Below are positions 49,968 through 59,521 of a DNA stretch of 64,000 nt, one piece after another; the first letter of the stretch is position 1; each line of letters opens with the position of its first letter. The stretch spans positions 248,001 through 312,000 of the forward strand of contig JAVJSF010000009.1 in the NCBI GenBank assembly GCA_040219555.1. The letters run 5' to 3'. Position numbers and translations under genes: made by a program. Under the pieces are notes generated by a model. That model saw only the letters and a program-made list of their open reading frames with translations, made no database searches and was not told where the DNA came from. Source of the stretch: JAVJSF01 sp040219555. Its GTDB lineage: Bacteria; Actinomycetota; Thermoleophilia; Miltoncostaeales; Miltoncostaeaceae.

Positions 49968-51740
49968 TCACCGCCCGGCCACGCGGACCCGCGCGGAGAT
50001 GCGCGGGCCGAAGATGACGTAGGGCATCGCCCGGACCTGCCCCTCGCCACCGGCCTGCCCCGGTCCGAGGATCCGGACGGCGTCGTTGCGACCGCCCAGG
50101 GAGGCGGCGAGCGCCCCGATCACGCGCACCGTGCGCGGGCCGGGCAGGCCGGTGGCCCGCCGCTCCATCGCATCCACGTCGGCGCGGGTGGCCAGCGTGC
50201 CCGAGACTCCCAGCAACTCCTCGAAGGGGACCGGATTCGCGTCGAAGCCGGCGCCGGTGTTGGGCGCGATGCGGAGCGTCCGCGCACCCGGGCGCATGCC
50301 CACGGGTATGCGGACGCGCAGGCGCAGCGTCCGGACGCTCTCGCGCCACGGCTGGACGCGCACGAGGAGGGTGGCCCGCTGCCCCGGGCGCACCACGCGC
50401 GGCACGGTGCGGGCCGAGACCAGCCGGGCGGCACGCACGCGGCTCTCGACGACCTGCTCCACGCGGATGCCCGACACTGGGATGGAGCGGATGCCGTTCT
50501 GGCCCAGCAGGGCGACCGCCCGATTCAGCTCGGACAGCCCGGGCACCAGGATATCGCCGTAGGCGGCGAACAGGTTGCGGTAGACGATCGGCCCGGGGAG
50601 CACCGGGCTGGTGATGCGGAACGTCAGGCGCACCGTCCCGCCCTGGATCCCGTCGCGGACGCGCGCCAGCGGCTCGTTCTGCAGCACGGCGGCCACCACG
50701 GGCAGGGTGCGCTCGTCCGGCGCCAGCACGGCCCGCACCGAGACCCGCGTGCCGCGGGTGGTGTCGATGGCCACCGACCGGGCGGGGATGCCCCCGGAAG
50801 GACCCCGGACCCCCGTGACGCCGTCGGTGCGGTCGCCGATGACCGCTCCCTGGATGGTGCCGGGCTCGGCGAGCTTGTACGACTGCCCCGTGATGGGGGC
50901 GGCGATGGTCCGGTAGACGTATCCGTCGCCCAGCAGCAGGCGCGCGCGGCCGCTGCCGAGGAAGGGGTGGCCGAAGCCCAGCACGCGGTCGCCGTCGACG
51001 TACGTGGTGGTCCCCACCGCGCCCACGGTGATGTCGCCGCCGGCCAGCAGCGCGGTCATGGTGGCCCCCGGCACCAGTTCCTGGGGCGGACGCGGCGTGC
51101 GCGGTCCGATGCCGGTGGTCTGGAGGCCGCGCGCGTCCAGGTCGGCCCCCAGCAGCCGGGCCAGCGGCCGCGAGACGCCGGCCACCGCCACGCGCCCCAG
51201 CGGGTGCAGGCCGATGCGCCCCGGGTCGCGGCGCTGGAGCGCACGGGCGGCGGCGCGCGAGGGGACGCGCACGGCCTCGCGCGCCGCGCGGACGGACCTC
51301 ACCTCGAAGGCGCGCGACCCCGCGGAGGAGCGCAGCATCTGCTCGATGGGCGTGATGCCCACGATGACCCCGGCCTCGTCGCCGGCGCCGTAGGCGACGG
51401 CCCCGATCACCCGGGCCACGCCGTCCTCGCCCGTGACGTACACGGGGCTGCCGCTCATCCCCTGCGCCACACCGCCCGAGGCGTCGATCACCGGGCCCTC
51501 GGCCCGGCCCAGGATCAGTGCGCCGCCCGGACCGTCGCCCACCTGCTGGCGGTCGAACACGCGGACCGTGAAGGTGACGATCTCGGTCCCCTGCACGACG
51601 GTGCGGGCCTCGCCCACCATCCCCGGGCGGACGTCGGCGAACGGGAGGACGGGGTCGCCGGCGAGCGCCTGGGCGGGCGGACCCGCGGCGGCGAGGGCGA
51701 GCGTGAGGAGCGTGAGCCCGCGGGGGGCGCGCGTGCTCAC
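49968..51740 (-). CDS. SpoIVB-type S55 peptidase
   Basis: A 590-residue secreted protein. A signal peptide (residues about 8-27) precedes a domain with the S55 pattern: PFADVRPGMVGEARTVVQG at the start and the catalytic Ser motif VAQGMSGSPVYV (near residue 95). Further on, GVGTTTYVDGDRVLGFGHPFLG matches the conserved SpoIVB DGxxxAFGHPL motif. The C-terminal half is beta-rich and longer than in Bacillus SpoIVB. It overlaps the SpoIID-like gene by GTGA. Its target here is unknown; no SpoIVFA is in the window. Confidence 0.82.
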   Translation of the reverse strand: MSTRAPRGLTLLTLALAAAGPPAQALAGDPVLPFADVRPGMVGEARTVVQGTEIVTFTVRVFDRQQVGDGPGGALILGRAEGPVIDASGGVAQGMSGSPVYVTGEDGVARVIGAVAYGAGDEAGVIVGITPIEQMLRSSAGSRAFEVRSVRAAREAVRVPSRAAARALQRRDPGRIGLHPLGRVAVAGVSRPLARLLGADLDARGLQTTGIGPRTPRPPQELVPGATMTALLAGGDITVGAVGTTTYVDGDRVLGFGHPFLGSGRARLLLGDGYVYRTIAAPITGQSYKLAEPGTIQGAVIGDRTDGVTGVRGPSGGIPARSVAIDTTRGTRVSVRAVLAPDERTLPVVAAVLQNEPLARVRDGIQGGTVRLTFRITSPVLPGPIVYRNLFAAYGDILVPGLSELNRAVALLGQNGIRSIPVSGIRVEQVVESRVRAARLVSARTVPRVVRPGQRATLLVRVQPWRESVRTLRLRVRIPVGMRPGARTLRIAPNTGAGFDANPVPFEELLGVSGTLATRADVDAMERRATGLPGPRTVRVIGALAASLGGRNDAVRILGPGQAGGEGQVRAMPYVIFGPRISARVRVAGR

Positions 51741-52966
51741 CCGGCGCGCCTGACCGCGAACCAGCTGTCGCGCAGCCCCAGGCGCCCGCGCAGGTCCGAT
51801 CCGCTCACGATGGTGGTCCGTCCCCCGGCGACCGTGACCCGCGCGGCCACCACGCGGGGCGAGGCGCCACGGCGGACGATCTCGAAGCCGGTCACGGGAC
51901 CGCCCAGACCCAGGAGTTCCCCGAGTCGCCCGGGGCTGAAGCGGGGGCGGTCGGGCCAGCGGTGGACCGGCGAGATGCGGTCGAACGGGTCGGGCACGCT
52001 CACCAGGTACGGCGTCGGCTGGGAGCCCGGGAACGCGTTGACCACGTCCTCGGTGCGCCCGCCCGAGGTGGAGAAGAAGAAGGTCTGCGCCGGCTCGCCC
52101 CGGAAGGTGACGATGCGGTTCGCGGTGGAGCGCACCGCTCGATCGGTGCGGGGGTCCTCGATCGCAACCCCTTCGTACACCTGGCTGCGGGTGTCGGCGT
52201 AGTGGTTGAAGTCGCCGCCGCGCCGCAACGTCGCCAGCGCGTAGGTGCGCGCGGCGATGGCCTGCGCGCGCAGCGCCGCCGGGCTGTCATCGCCCCACGA
52301 GGCCGGCATCTCGGCGGGCACCACCCCTCGCAGGTAGTCCTCCATGAAGACGTAGTTCACCAGCCGCAGGCCACCCTCCTCGCCTCGGGTGAAGCGCAGC
52401 GATCCGCGGAAGCGCGCGTCCCGCGAGGGCCGGCGCTCGCCCCAGGAGACCACCCCGGCCCGCGCCAGGGTCTCCACGCGCACGGCCCCCTCGTAGAGCA
52501 CCGGCCGCGCGCCGGAGCGCCGGGCTTCGATACCCCCCGCAACGGGCACCAGGCGCACCAGGGTGCCGGCGGGCACGGCGCGGGCACGCGGGCCGGCGGT
52601 CGCCCGGCCCACCAGGCGGAAGGGGCGCGGGCTGGTCACCGCGGGGGCGCGCAACTCGTCGGCCAGCAGGATCTTCATACGCAGGTGGCGCGTGGGCGAC
52701 AGGGTCGTGCCGCGGTAGTAGTGGCGCAGGATGCGCTGGTGGCTCCAGCCGGCCAGGGCGCGCCCGCGCGCTCCGTACTGGGACATCCCCACCCCGTGGC
52801 CGAAGCCCCGCCCCACGAACTCGAAGGCGGCTCCCGTGGCCTGGTGGGAGCGGGCGGTGGGGCGCTCGGCCGCCGAGGTCGTGGCGAGCGTGCCGCCAAG
52901 GATCAGCGGTCCCAGCGCGGCGGTGAGCGAGATGAGGATGGTGCGTCGCGGCACAGGGGCGTCCAT
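51737..52966 (-). CDS. SpoIID/LytB-domain protein
   Basis: A 409-residue exported protein. After a signal peptide (hydrophobic residues about 9-27) comes GRGFGHGVGMSQYGARGRALAG and a domain whose catalytic Glu lies in VPAEMPASWG (near residue 190), as in SpoIID lytic transglycosylases that cut denuded glycan strands. AQAIAARTYALA and FFFSTSGGRT are further hallmarks. The start at ATG 52966 gives a correct signal peptide. It is coupled to the S55 peptidase downstream. Confidence 0.87.
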   Translation of the reverse strand: MDAPVPRRTILISLTAALGPLILGGTLATTSAAERPTARSHQATGAAFEFVGRGFGHGVGMSQYGARGRALAGWSHQRILRHYYRGTTLSPTRHLRMKILLADELRAPAVTSPRPFRLVGRATAGPRARAVPAGTLVRLVPVAGGIEARRSGARPVLYEGAVRVETLARAGVVSWGERRPSRDARFRGSLRFTRGEEGGLRLVNYVFMEDYLRGVVPAEMPASWGDDSPAALRAQAIAARTYALATLRRGGDFNHYADTRSQVYEGVAIEDPRTDRAVRSTANRIVTFRGEPAQTFFFSTSGGRTEDVVNAFPGSQPTPYLVSVPDPFDRISPVHRWPDRPRFSPGRLGELLGLGGPVTGFEIVRRGASPRVVAARVTVAGGRTTIVSGSDLRGRLGLRDSWFAVRRAG

Positions 52967-52988
52967 TTCCGGGTGCGGACCGCTGCGC

Positions 52989-52998
52989 ACGTTAGCGT
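52989..52998. promoter_or_regulatory. Overlapping divergent -10 elements
   Basis: ACGTTAGCGT contains TAACGT on the minus strand (52994-52989) and TAGCGT on the plus strand (52993-52998), sharing their TA. It lies between the divergent SpoIID-like gene and a methyltransferase and is a candidate bidirectional promoter. Confidence 0.5.
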
Positions 52999-53024
52999 GG
53001 GGAACGGCGATCGAGGAGGAGACC

Positions 53025-53831
53025 ATGGCCGAGTGGGACGCGGACACCTATCAGCGCATCTCGGCCCCCCAGGTGGAATGGGGCCTCGCCGTGCTGGACG
53101 GGGTGTCCCTGCGGGGAGATGAAAGGGCCGTCGACGCCGGCTGCGGCACCGGCCGGGTGACGCGCCTGCTGGCCGGACGACTGCCGCGCGGGAGCGTGCT
53201 GGGGGTCGATGCCTCGGAGAACATGGTGGCCGAGGCATCGACCCGGCTGGCCGACCTGGCGCCGCGGGTGCGCGTGGAGCGCCAGGACCTGCTGGAGTTG
53301 GCCGTCCCCGAACCGGTGGACCTGATTTTCTCCACCGCCACGCTGCACTGGATCCTCGACCACGAGCGCCTGTTCGCCCGGCTGTTCGCGGCTCTCGCCC
53401 CCGGCGGGCGACTGGTGGTCCAGTGCGGGGGCGCCGGCAACATCGCATCGGCGCACGCCGCGGCCGACCAGGTGGCCGCCCGCGCCCCGTACGCGGAGCA
53501 CTTCCCCGAGGTGGTCCGGGACGTCAACTTCGCCGATGCGACGATCACCGCCGACCGCCTGCGCGCGGCCGGGTTCGACGAGGTCCGGACCTGGCTCCAC
53601 GCCGTGCCGGCGGACGTGGGGCCGGTGGAGGACGGCGCCCTCTACCTGGCCTCGATCGCCCTGCGGCCCCACATCGCGCGGCTGCCCGAGGAGCTGCGCG
53701 GCCCGTTCGCCCGCGAGGTGGCGGAGATCATGCTGGGCGCCGACGGCCACGTCGTGGTGGACTACGTGCGGCTGGAGATCCGTGCCCACCGTCCGCCGGC
53801 CCAGGGGGGAGAGCCGGCGGACGGTGGCTGA
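53025..53831 (+). CDS. SAM-dependent methyltransferase (Tam-like)
   Basis: A 268-residue class I methyltransferase resembling trans-aconitate methyltransferase. WDADTYQRISAPQVEWG at the start, the SAM motif AVDAGCGTGRVTRLLA (near residue 36) and IFSTATLHWILDHERLF match the Tam type, which methylates small acids. GGAGGAG at 53014-53020 provides a good ribosome site. The last codons form a large hairpin with the stop region. Substrate unproven. Confidence 0.85.
   Translation: MAEWDADTYQRISAPQVEWGLAVLDGVSLRGDERAVDAGCGTGRVTRLLAGRLPRGSVLGVDASENMVAEASTRLADLAPRVRVERQDLLELAVPEPVDLIFSTATLHWILDHERLFARLFAALAPGGRLVVQCGGAGNIASAHAAADQVAARAPYAEHFPEVVRDVNFADATITADRLRAAGFDEVRTWLHAVPADVGPVEDGALYLASIALRPHIARLPEELRGPFAREVAEIMLGADGHVVVDYVRLEIRAHRPPAQGGEPADGG
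53786..53827 (+). terminator. Large hairpin overlapping the 3' end of the methyltransferase gene
   Basis: A perfect 15-bp stem, CCACCGTCCGCCGGC paired with its complement, closes a 12-nt loop and ends 2 nt before the stop codon. It is likely a terminator encoded within the coding sequence. Confidence 0.6.
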
Positions 53832-53946
53832 GATGGCCTCCCGGGTGGCACTCCCTGGTGGCCGGCACGGGTGTCTGTGATGTCCTGTGTGTCGGCCGCG
53901 GGAAGCGCGGCTTGAGCCCGATCGACCCATCGACCGGAGGTTTCCC

Positions 53947-54270
53947 GTGATCCCGCTGTCCCAACGCCGCATCGCCCTGCTGATGGCGGCCATCACCTGG
54001 TGGTGGGTGTCGCTCACCGTTCGCCGCACCGACCGCATGGCCGAGAAGCTGGAGACCACGCCCGCGGAGGTGCGCGCACTCGGTGCCCGCGACATCGTCT
54101 CGGCGCTCGCCCTCACCGTGATGCTGCGCGACCCGCGGCCGGCGCTGGCGGCGCGCGCCATCCTGGACCTGCACGACACGTACCGCTTCGGCCAGGGGAA
54201 GTCGGACCTCGCCGCGATGACCCTCGGTTCGGCGGGCATCGCCGTTGTGGGGCTGCTGTCGCGCCGCTAA
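53947..54270 (+). CDS. Small membrane-associated protein of unknown function
   Basis: A 107-residue protein. A hydrophobic helix lies near residues 7-23 (RIALLMAAITWWWVSLTV) and a second near the C-terminus. The middle is charged and helical (TDRMAEKLETTPAEVRALGARDIVSALALTV, described at residues 27-57). GTG 53947 is chosen because GGAGG stands 6 nt upstream. No family recognised. Confidence 0.6.
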   Translation: MIPLSQRRIALLMAAITWWWVSLTVRRTDRMAEKLETTPAEVRALGARDIVSALALTVMLRDPRPALAARAILDLHDTYRFGQGKSDLAAMTLGSAGIAVVGLLSRR

Positions 54271-54314
54271 GGGTGCCCACGGGGGCGGACGGGCCCGGCG
54301 CTCCCGCGTCCGGC

Positions 54315-54320
54315 TATCGT
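54315..54320 (+). promoter_or_regulatory. -10 element TATCGT (leaderless hydrolase gene)
   Basis: TATCGT ends 8 nt before GTG 54329. Confidence 0.55.
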
Positions 54321-54328
54321 CCCGCCCC

Positions 54329-55012
54329 GTGACCCAGGCGATCGAGACCACGCAGACCACGCTGCCCTCGGGGGCGGAGATGCGCACCCACGGCCCCGGC
54401 GGGGCGCGGCCCGTCGTCTGCGTCAACGGCGGCCAGGGCGGCGACGTGCCGGGCGACTGGAGCCCGTCGTTCCGCTGGCTGATCGCACAGATCGCCCCGG
54501 AGCGGCCGGATCTGACGTTCCACCTGGTGCGCTACCGACTGAAGTCGTGGAACCGGTTGCAGATGTGCATCGACGACGCGCTCGATGCCATCGAGGCCGT
54601 GGCGCACGCCGGCCCGGTGACCCTGCTGGGCTTCTCGATGGGCGGCGCCGTGTCGGTGGCCGCCTCGGCGCACCCTGCGGTGGAGAGGGTGATCGGGCTG
54701 GCGCCCTGGCTGCCGGCCGAACTGGACCCCTCGGGCCTGCGCGGGAAGGGCCTCACCATCGTCCACGGCTCGCTGGACGCCTACCTGCCCGGCATCCCCG
54801 GGGTGGCCGCCGTGGAGTCCAAGCGCGCTGCGTCGCGCCTGCGCGCAATGGGCATCGCGGTGGACCGCACCGTCATCCACGGCGCCGTTCACCCGGTGGC
54901 CATCGGCACCCCCTGGGGCGGCGTGATCCCCGCCCCGCGCGCCGGCACCTGGCGCCGCCTCACGGAAGAGGCGCTGGACGCCTCGCGCGTCCCGGCCGCC
55001 GAGGCGGCCTGA
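54329..55012 (+). CDS. Alpha/beta hydrolase family protein
   Basis: A 227-residue alpha/beta hydrolase. The oxyanion strand VVCVNGGQGGD, the nucleophile elbow LLGFSMGGAVS (Ser near residue 108), an acidic residue in GSLDAYLPG and a late His in GAVHPVAIG give a complete catalytic triad. The substrate is unknown; esterases, lipases and related enzymes fit. The desaturase gene is convergent 8 nt downstream. A leaderless promoter precedes the GTG. Confidence 0.8.
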   Translation: MTQAIETTQTTLPSGAEMRTHGPGGARPVVCVNGGQGGDVPGDWSPSFRWLIAQIAPERPDLTFHLVRYRLKSWNRLQMCIDDALDAIEAVAHAGPVTLLGFSMGGAVSVAASAHPAVERVIGLAPWLPAELDPSGLRGKGLTIVHGSLDAYLPGIPGVAAVESKRAASRLRAMGIAVDRTVIHGAVHPVAIGTPWGGVIPAPRAGTWRRLTEEALDASRVPAAEAA

Positions 55013-55020
55013 GGGTCCGG

Positions 55021-55977
<957 letters not shown>

Positions 55978-56094
55978 GGGTCTCCCGATAAACCGGATAA
56001 TGCTGCTGCGGGCCGGTCGGGACGATAGCCGCTCGCCGGGGACGGGGGCCCGAACAGCGGGACTTCGGGATCCCGCGGTCGGGAGACACCCGGC

Positions 56095-56126
56095 CCGGGC
56101 CGCCCGCTGATCCGCGGGCGGCCCGG
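56095..56126. other. 13-bp inverted repeat in the divergent desaturase/oxidase gap
   Basis: CCGGGCCGCCCGC pairs with its complement across a TGATCC loop. It lies upstream of the FAD oxidase, not after a gene on either strand, so it may be an operator or an attenuator rather than a terminator. Confidence 0.4.
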
Positions 56127-56168
56127 CAGCGTAGGTCGTCAAGTGGACACACACGCGGGGAGCGCTGC

Positions 56169-57410
56169 ATGAGGGTCGCGGTTGTGGGATCCGGGATCGC
56201 CGGCCTCGGGGCGGCGCTGGCGCTCGGGCGCGTCCATGAGGTGGAGGTGTTCGAAGCCGACGATCGCGCCGGCGGGCACGCCAACACCGTGAAGGTTCCG
56301 CGCCTGGGCGGAGGGGAACTGGACCTGGACACCGGCTTCCTGGTGCACAATCACGCCAACTACCCGCTGCTGACGCGCTTCTTCGGGGAACTGGGCGTGC
56401 TGACCCAGGAGTCGGACATGTCGTTCTCGGTCAGTTGCCGGCGCTGCGACATCGAGTACTCCGGGCGCGCCTGGCGCCAGCCGGGCACGCTGGTGCGCCC
56501 GGGCATGGCGCGCCTGATGGCCGAGATCGCCCGCTTCCTGCGCACCGGCACCCGCGCCCTCGAGCAGCGCCATTCGCGAAGCACCCTGGGGGAGTTCGTG
56601 GCCGCCGAGGGCTACTCGCGCAGCTTCCGGGACCACTTCATCGTGCCCTTCGCCGCCGCCCTGTGGTCGACGGCCCCGGGGCCGACGCTGGACTTCCCGG
56701 CGCCCTACGCGGTGCGGTTCTTCCAGAATCACGGCCTCGTGGGCTTCCGCCGCAACATGTGGCGCACCGTCACCGGCGGCAGCCGGCGCTACGTGGAGGC
56801 CGTGCAGCGCCGGCTGGGCGAGCGGCTGCACCTGTCCACCCCGGTCACGGGCCTGGTGCGCCACCCCGACGGGGTGACCCTGCGCACCGGCGCCGGCGAC
56901 GAGCACCGGTTCGACCACGTGCTGCTGGCCACCCACGCACCCCAGGCCCTGGCCATCCTCGGCGACGGCGCCGACGCCGTCGAGCGGGATGTGCTGGGAC
57001 CGCTCGGCACCACCGTCAACCGGACCCTGCTGCACACCGACACGACCCTGATGCCGCGCCGGCGCAGCGCCTGGGGCTCATGGAACTACCTGATCGAGGA
57101 CTGCACCTCCCCCGGCGCGATGCCCACGGTGACCTACCACCTCAACCGGCTCCACTCCCTCGACGAGCCCGAGGACTACTGCGTGACGCTGAACCGCCAG
57201 GACTCGATCTCCCCCGCACGCACCCTGGCGGCGTTCGACTACGCCCACCCGCTCTACACGTTCGCCGCGCTGGACGCGCGCGAGCGCATCCCCGAGATCC
57301 AGGGGCGCAACCGCACCTGGTTCGCCGGGGCCTGGCAGGGCAACGGCTTCCACGAGGACGGGCTGGCCTCGGGCCTGCGCGTGGCCGCCGCCCTGGGGGC
57401 GCCCTGGTGA
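56169..57410 (+). CDS. FAD-dependent amine oxidase-like oxidoreductase (fatty-acid modification cluster)
   Basis: A 413-residue flavoprotein. FAD-binding VAVVGSGIAGLGAALAL (residues 3-19), FEADDRAGGHANTV, and the C-terminal WFAGAWQGNGFHEDGLASG motif place it in the amine-oxidase/NAD(P)-FAD family. Proteins of this type are co-encoded with DUF1365 and cyclopropane synthases in many bacteria, where related genes take part in furan or other modified fatty acid synthesis. It overlaps the next gene by GTGA. A GGGGAG site lies 5 nt before the ATG. Confidence 0.86.
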   Translation: MRVAVVGSGIAGLGAALALGRVHEVEVFEADDRAGGHANTVKVPRLGGGELDLDTGFLVHNHANYPLLTRFFGELGVLTQESDMSFSVSCRRCDIEYSGRAWRQPGTLVRPGMARLMAEIARFLRTGTRALEQRHSRSTLGEFVAAEGYSRSFRDHFIVPFAAALWSTAPGPTLDFPAPYAVRFFQNHGLVGFRRNMWRTVTGGSRRYVEAVQRRLGERLHLSTPVTGLVRHPDGVTLRTGAGDEHRFDHVLLATHAPQALAILGDGADAVERDVLGPLGTTVNRTLLHTDTTLMPRRRSAWGSWNYLIEDCTSPGAMPTVTYHLNRLHSLDEPEDYCVTLNRQDSISPARTLAAFDYAHPLYTFAALDARERIPEIQGRNRTWFAGAWQGNGFHEDGLASGLRVAAALGAPW

Positions 57411-59521
57411 GGCCGCGCGCCGCGACACGCACGCCGGTTCGCTCGGCGCTCTACGAGGGCACCGTGCTGCACCGGCGCTCACAGCCCGCCGAGCACGTGC
57501 TGTCTCACCGGGTGTGCTTCTACGCCATCGACCTGGACGAGGTCGCCGTGCTGGCCCGGCGCCTGCGCCTCTTCGGCCACAACCGCCGCGCCCCCTTCTC
57601 CCTCCACGACGAGGACCACGCCGGCCGCACCGACCGGCCCATCAAGGAGAACGTGCTGGCCTTGCTGGCCGGGCACGGCATCGACACGGGCGGCGGTCGG
57701 GTGGTGATGGTCACCAACCTGCGCACCTTCGGCTACGTGTTCAACCCGGTGTCGTTCTTCTTCTGCCACGACGCCGCCGGCCCCCTGGCCGCCGTGGTGG
57801 CCGAGGTCGCCAACACCTACGGCGAGCGCCACCTGTACGTGCTGCCCGCCGCCGAGGCCCGCGCGGGCCGGGGCGGCAAGCTCACCTGGGAGCGCGACAA
57901 GCGCATGCATGTGTCGCCGTTCTTCGGCCTGGACCAGCGCTACCGCTTCATCCTCACCGAGCCCGGGGACACCATCCGCCTGGCCGTGGGGGTGGACGAG
58001 GGCGAGGACCACGTCCTGTGGGCCGAGCAGACCGGCACCGCTCGCCCCCTGAGCGACGCCGCACTGGTGCGCGCCCTGGTGCGCCACCCCCTGATGGCCC
58101 AGCGCGTGATGGGCCTGATCCACTGGCACGCCCTGCGCCTCTGGCTGAAGCGCGTGCCGTTCCACCGCCTCCCGCGATTCCGACCTGGGGAAGGTTCCTT
58201 GCACGAGCCCACCGACACCGAGAGCATCCGGCCGGCCGCGCCCGGCGCGCGCCGGCGCACCCTGCGGGATCTGCCGCCCGCCGGCCGCTCACCCCTGAGT
58301 CCCGCGGCGCGGCGCCTCTCGGAGTGGGTGCTGACCCACCCGGCGGTGGGCCGCATCACCCTGGAGATGCCCGACGGAACCGCGCGCCGCTCCGGCGACC
58401 CGGCCACGGGGCCGGACGTGACGGTGACCATCGCCTCGAAGGACACCTGGCGGCGCATCGCGCGGCGCGGGCGGATCGGCCTGGGCGAGGGCTACACGGC
58501 CGGCGACTGGTACGCCGACGACCTGGTGGGCCTGCTGGAGATCCTCACCGAGACCGGCGAGGCCGTGCGCAACTCCCGGCCGGGGCGGGCCCTGATGGAG
58601 GTCCAGCGCCGGCGGCCCCACCTGCCCGCACGCGCCGACCTGCCGGGCGCCAGGCGCGACATCCAGTACCACTACGACCTCGGCAACGACCTCTACGAGT
58701 TGTTCCTGGACCCCTCGTGGACCTACTCCTGCGCCGTGTTCGAGCACCCGGGCATGACGCTGCAGGAGGCCCAGGAGGCCAAGTACCGGCGCATCGGCTC
58801 GCGGCTGAACCTGGGGCCCGACAGCCACGTGCTGGAGATCGGCTGCGGCTGGGGCGGGTTCGCCATCCACGCGGCGGCCGAGTACGGCTGCCGGGTGACG
58901 GGGCTCACGCTCTCCGACGAGCAGGCCGCCCTGGCGCGCCGGCGCATCGCCGCCGCAGGCCTCTCGGATCGCATCGACATCCAGTTGCAGGACTACCGCA
59001 CCATGCGGGGGCGCTTCGACGCCATCGCCTCCATCGAGATGATCGAGGCGATCGGCCACCAGCAGCTGCCCACCTACTTCCGCTCGGTCGACCGGCTCCT
59101 CGCCCCGGGCGGAGCGGCCTGCATCCAGGTGATCTCCTGCCCCGACCAGCGCTACGAGCGGTACCGGCGCCACCACGACTGGATCCGCGAGTACATCTTC
59201 CCGGGCTCCTTGCTGCCCTCGCTGGGCGCCATGACCGCCGCGATGACCAGGTCCAGCGAGCTGATCGTGGAGCAGGTGGACAACATCGGCGACCATTACG
59301 CCGAGACCCTGCGCCAGTGGCGCGAGAGGTTCATGATGAACCGCGACCGGGTGATCGCCCTGGGCTACGACGAGCGCTTCATCCGCACCTGGGAGTACTA
59401 CCTGGCCTCGTGCGAGGCGGCGTTCCGGACCCGCCTGATCCACGACTACCAGCTCGTTCTCACCCGGCCGTTCAACCGTAATCTGGCCCCCGGGGCCCTG
59501 CAGGAGGTGGCGAGCAGATGA
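57407..59521 (+). CDS. DUF1365 domain fused to cyclopropane-fatty-acyl-phospholipid synthase
   Basis: A 704-residue single reading frame covering two usual genes. Residues about 10-265 are a DUF1365 domain (ALYEGTVLHRR, FGYVFNPVSFFFC, SPFFGLDQRY). Residues about 300-700 are a cyclopropane fatty-acid synthase: SAM motif VLEIGCGWGGFAIHAA, the FEHPGMTLQEAQEAKY substrate motif, and DYQLVLTRPFNRN ending. There is no stop between them. A possible internal start, TTG 58199, has GGGGAAGG 4 nt upstream and would make the synthase alone. It methylenates unsaturated phospholipid acyl chains; DUF1365 function is unknown. Confidence 0.88.
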   Translation: MRPRAATRTPVRSALYEGTVLHRRSQPAEHVLSHRVCFYAIDLDEVAVLARRLRLFGHNRRAPFSLHDEDHAGRTDRPIKENVLALLAGHGIDTGGGRVVMVTNLRTFGYVFNPVSFFFCHDAAGPLAAVVAEVANTYGERHLYVLPAAEARAGRGGKLTWERDKRMHVSPFFGLDQRYRFILTEPGDTIRLAVGVDEGEDHVLWAEQTGTARPLSDAALVRALVRHPLMAQRVMGLIHWHALRLWLKRVPFHRLPRFRPGEGSLHEPTDTESIRPAAPGARRRTLRDLPPAGRSPLSPAARRLSEWVLTHPAVGRITLEMPDGTARRSGDPATGPDVTVTIASKDTWRRIARRGRIGLGEGYTAGDWYADDLVGLLEILTETGEAVRNSRPGRALMEVQRRRPHLPARADLPGARRDIQYHYDLGNDLYELFLDPSWTYSCAVFEHPGMTLQEAQEAKYRRIGSRLNLGPDSHVLEIGCGWGGFAIHAAAEYGCRVTGLTLSDEQAALARRRIAAAGLSDRIDIQLQDYRTMRGRFDAIASIEMIEAIGHQQLPTYFRSVDRLLAPGGAACIQVISCPDQRYERYRRHHDWIREYIFPGSLLPSLGAMTAAMTRSSELIVEQVDNIGDHYAETLRQWRERFMMNRDRVIALGYDERFIRTWEYYLASCEAAFRTRLIHDYQLVLTRPFNRNLAPGALQEVASR

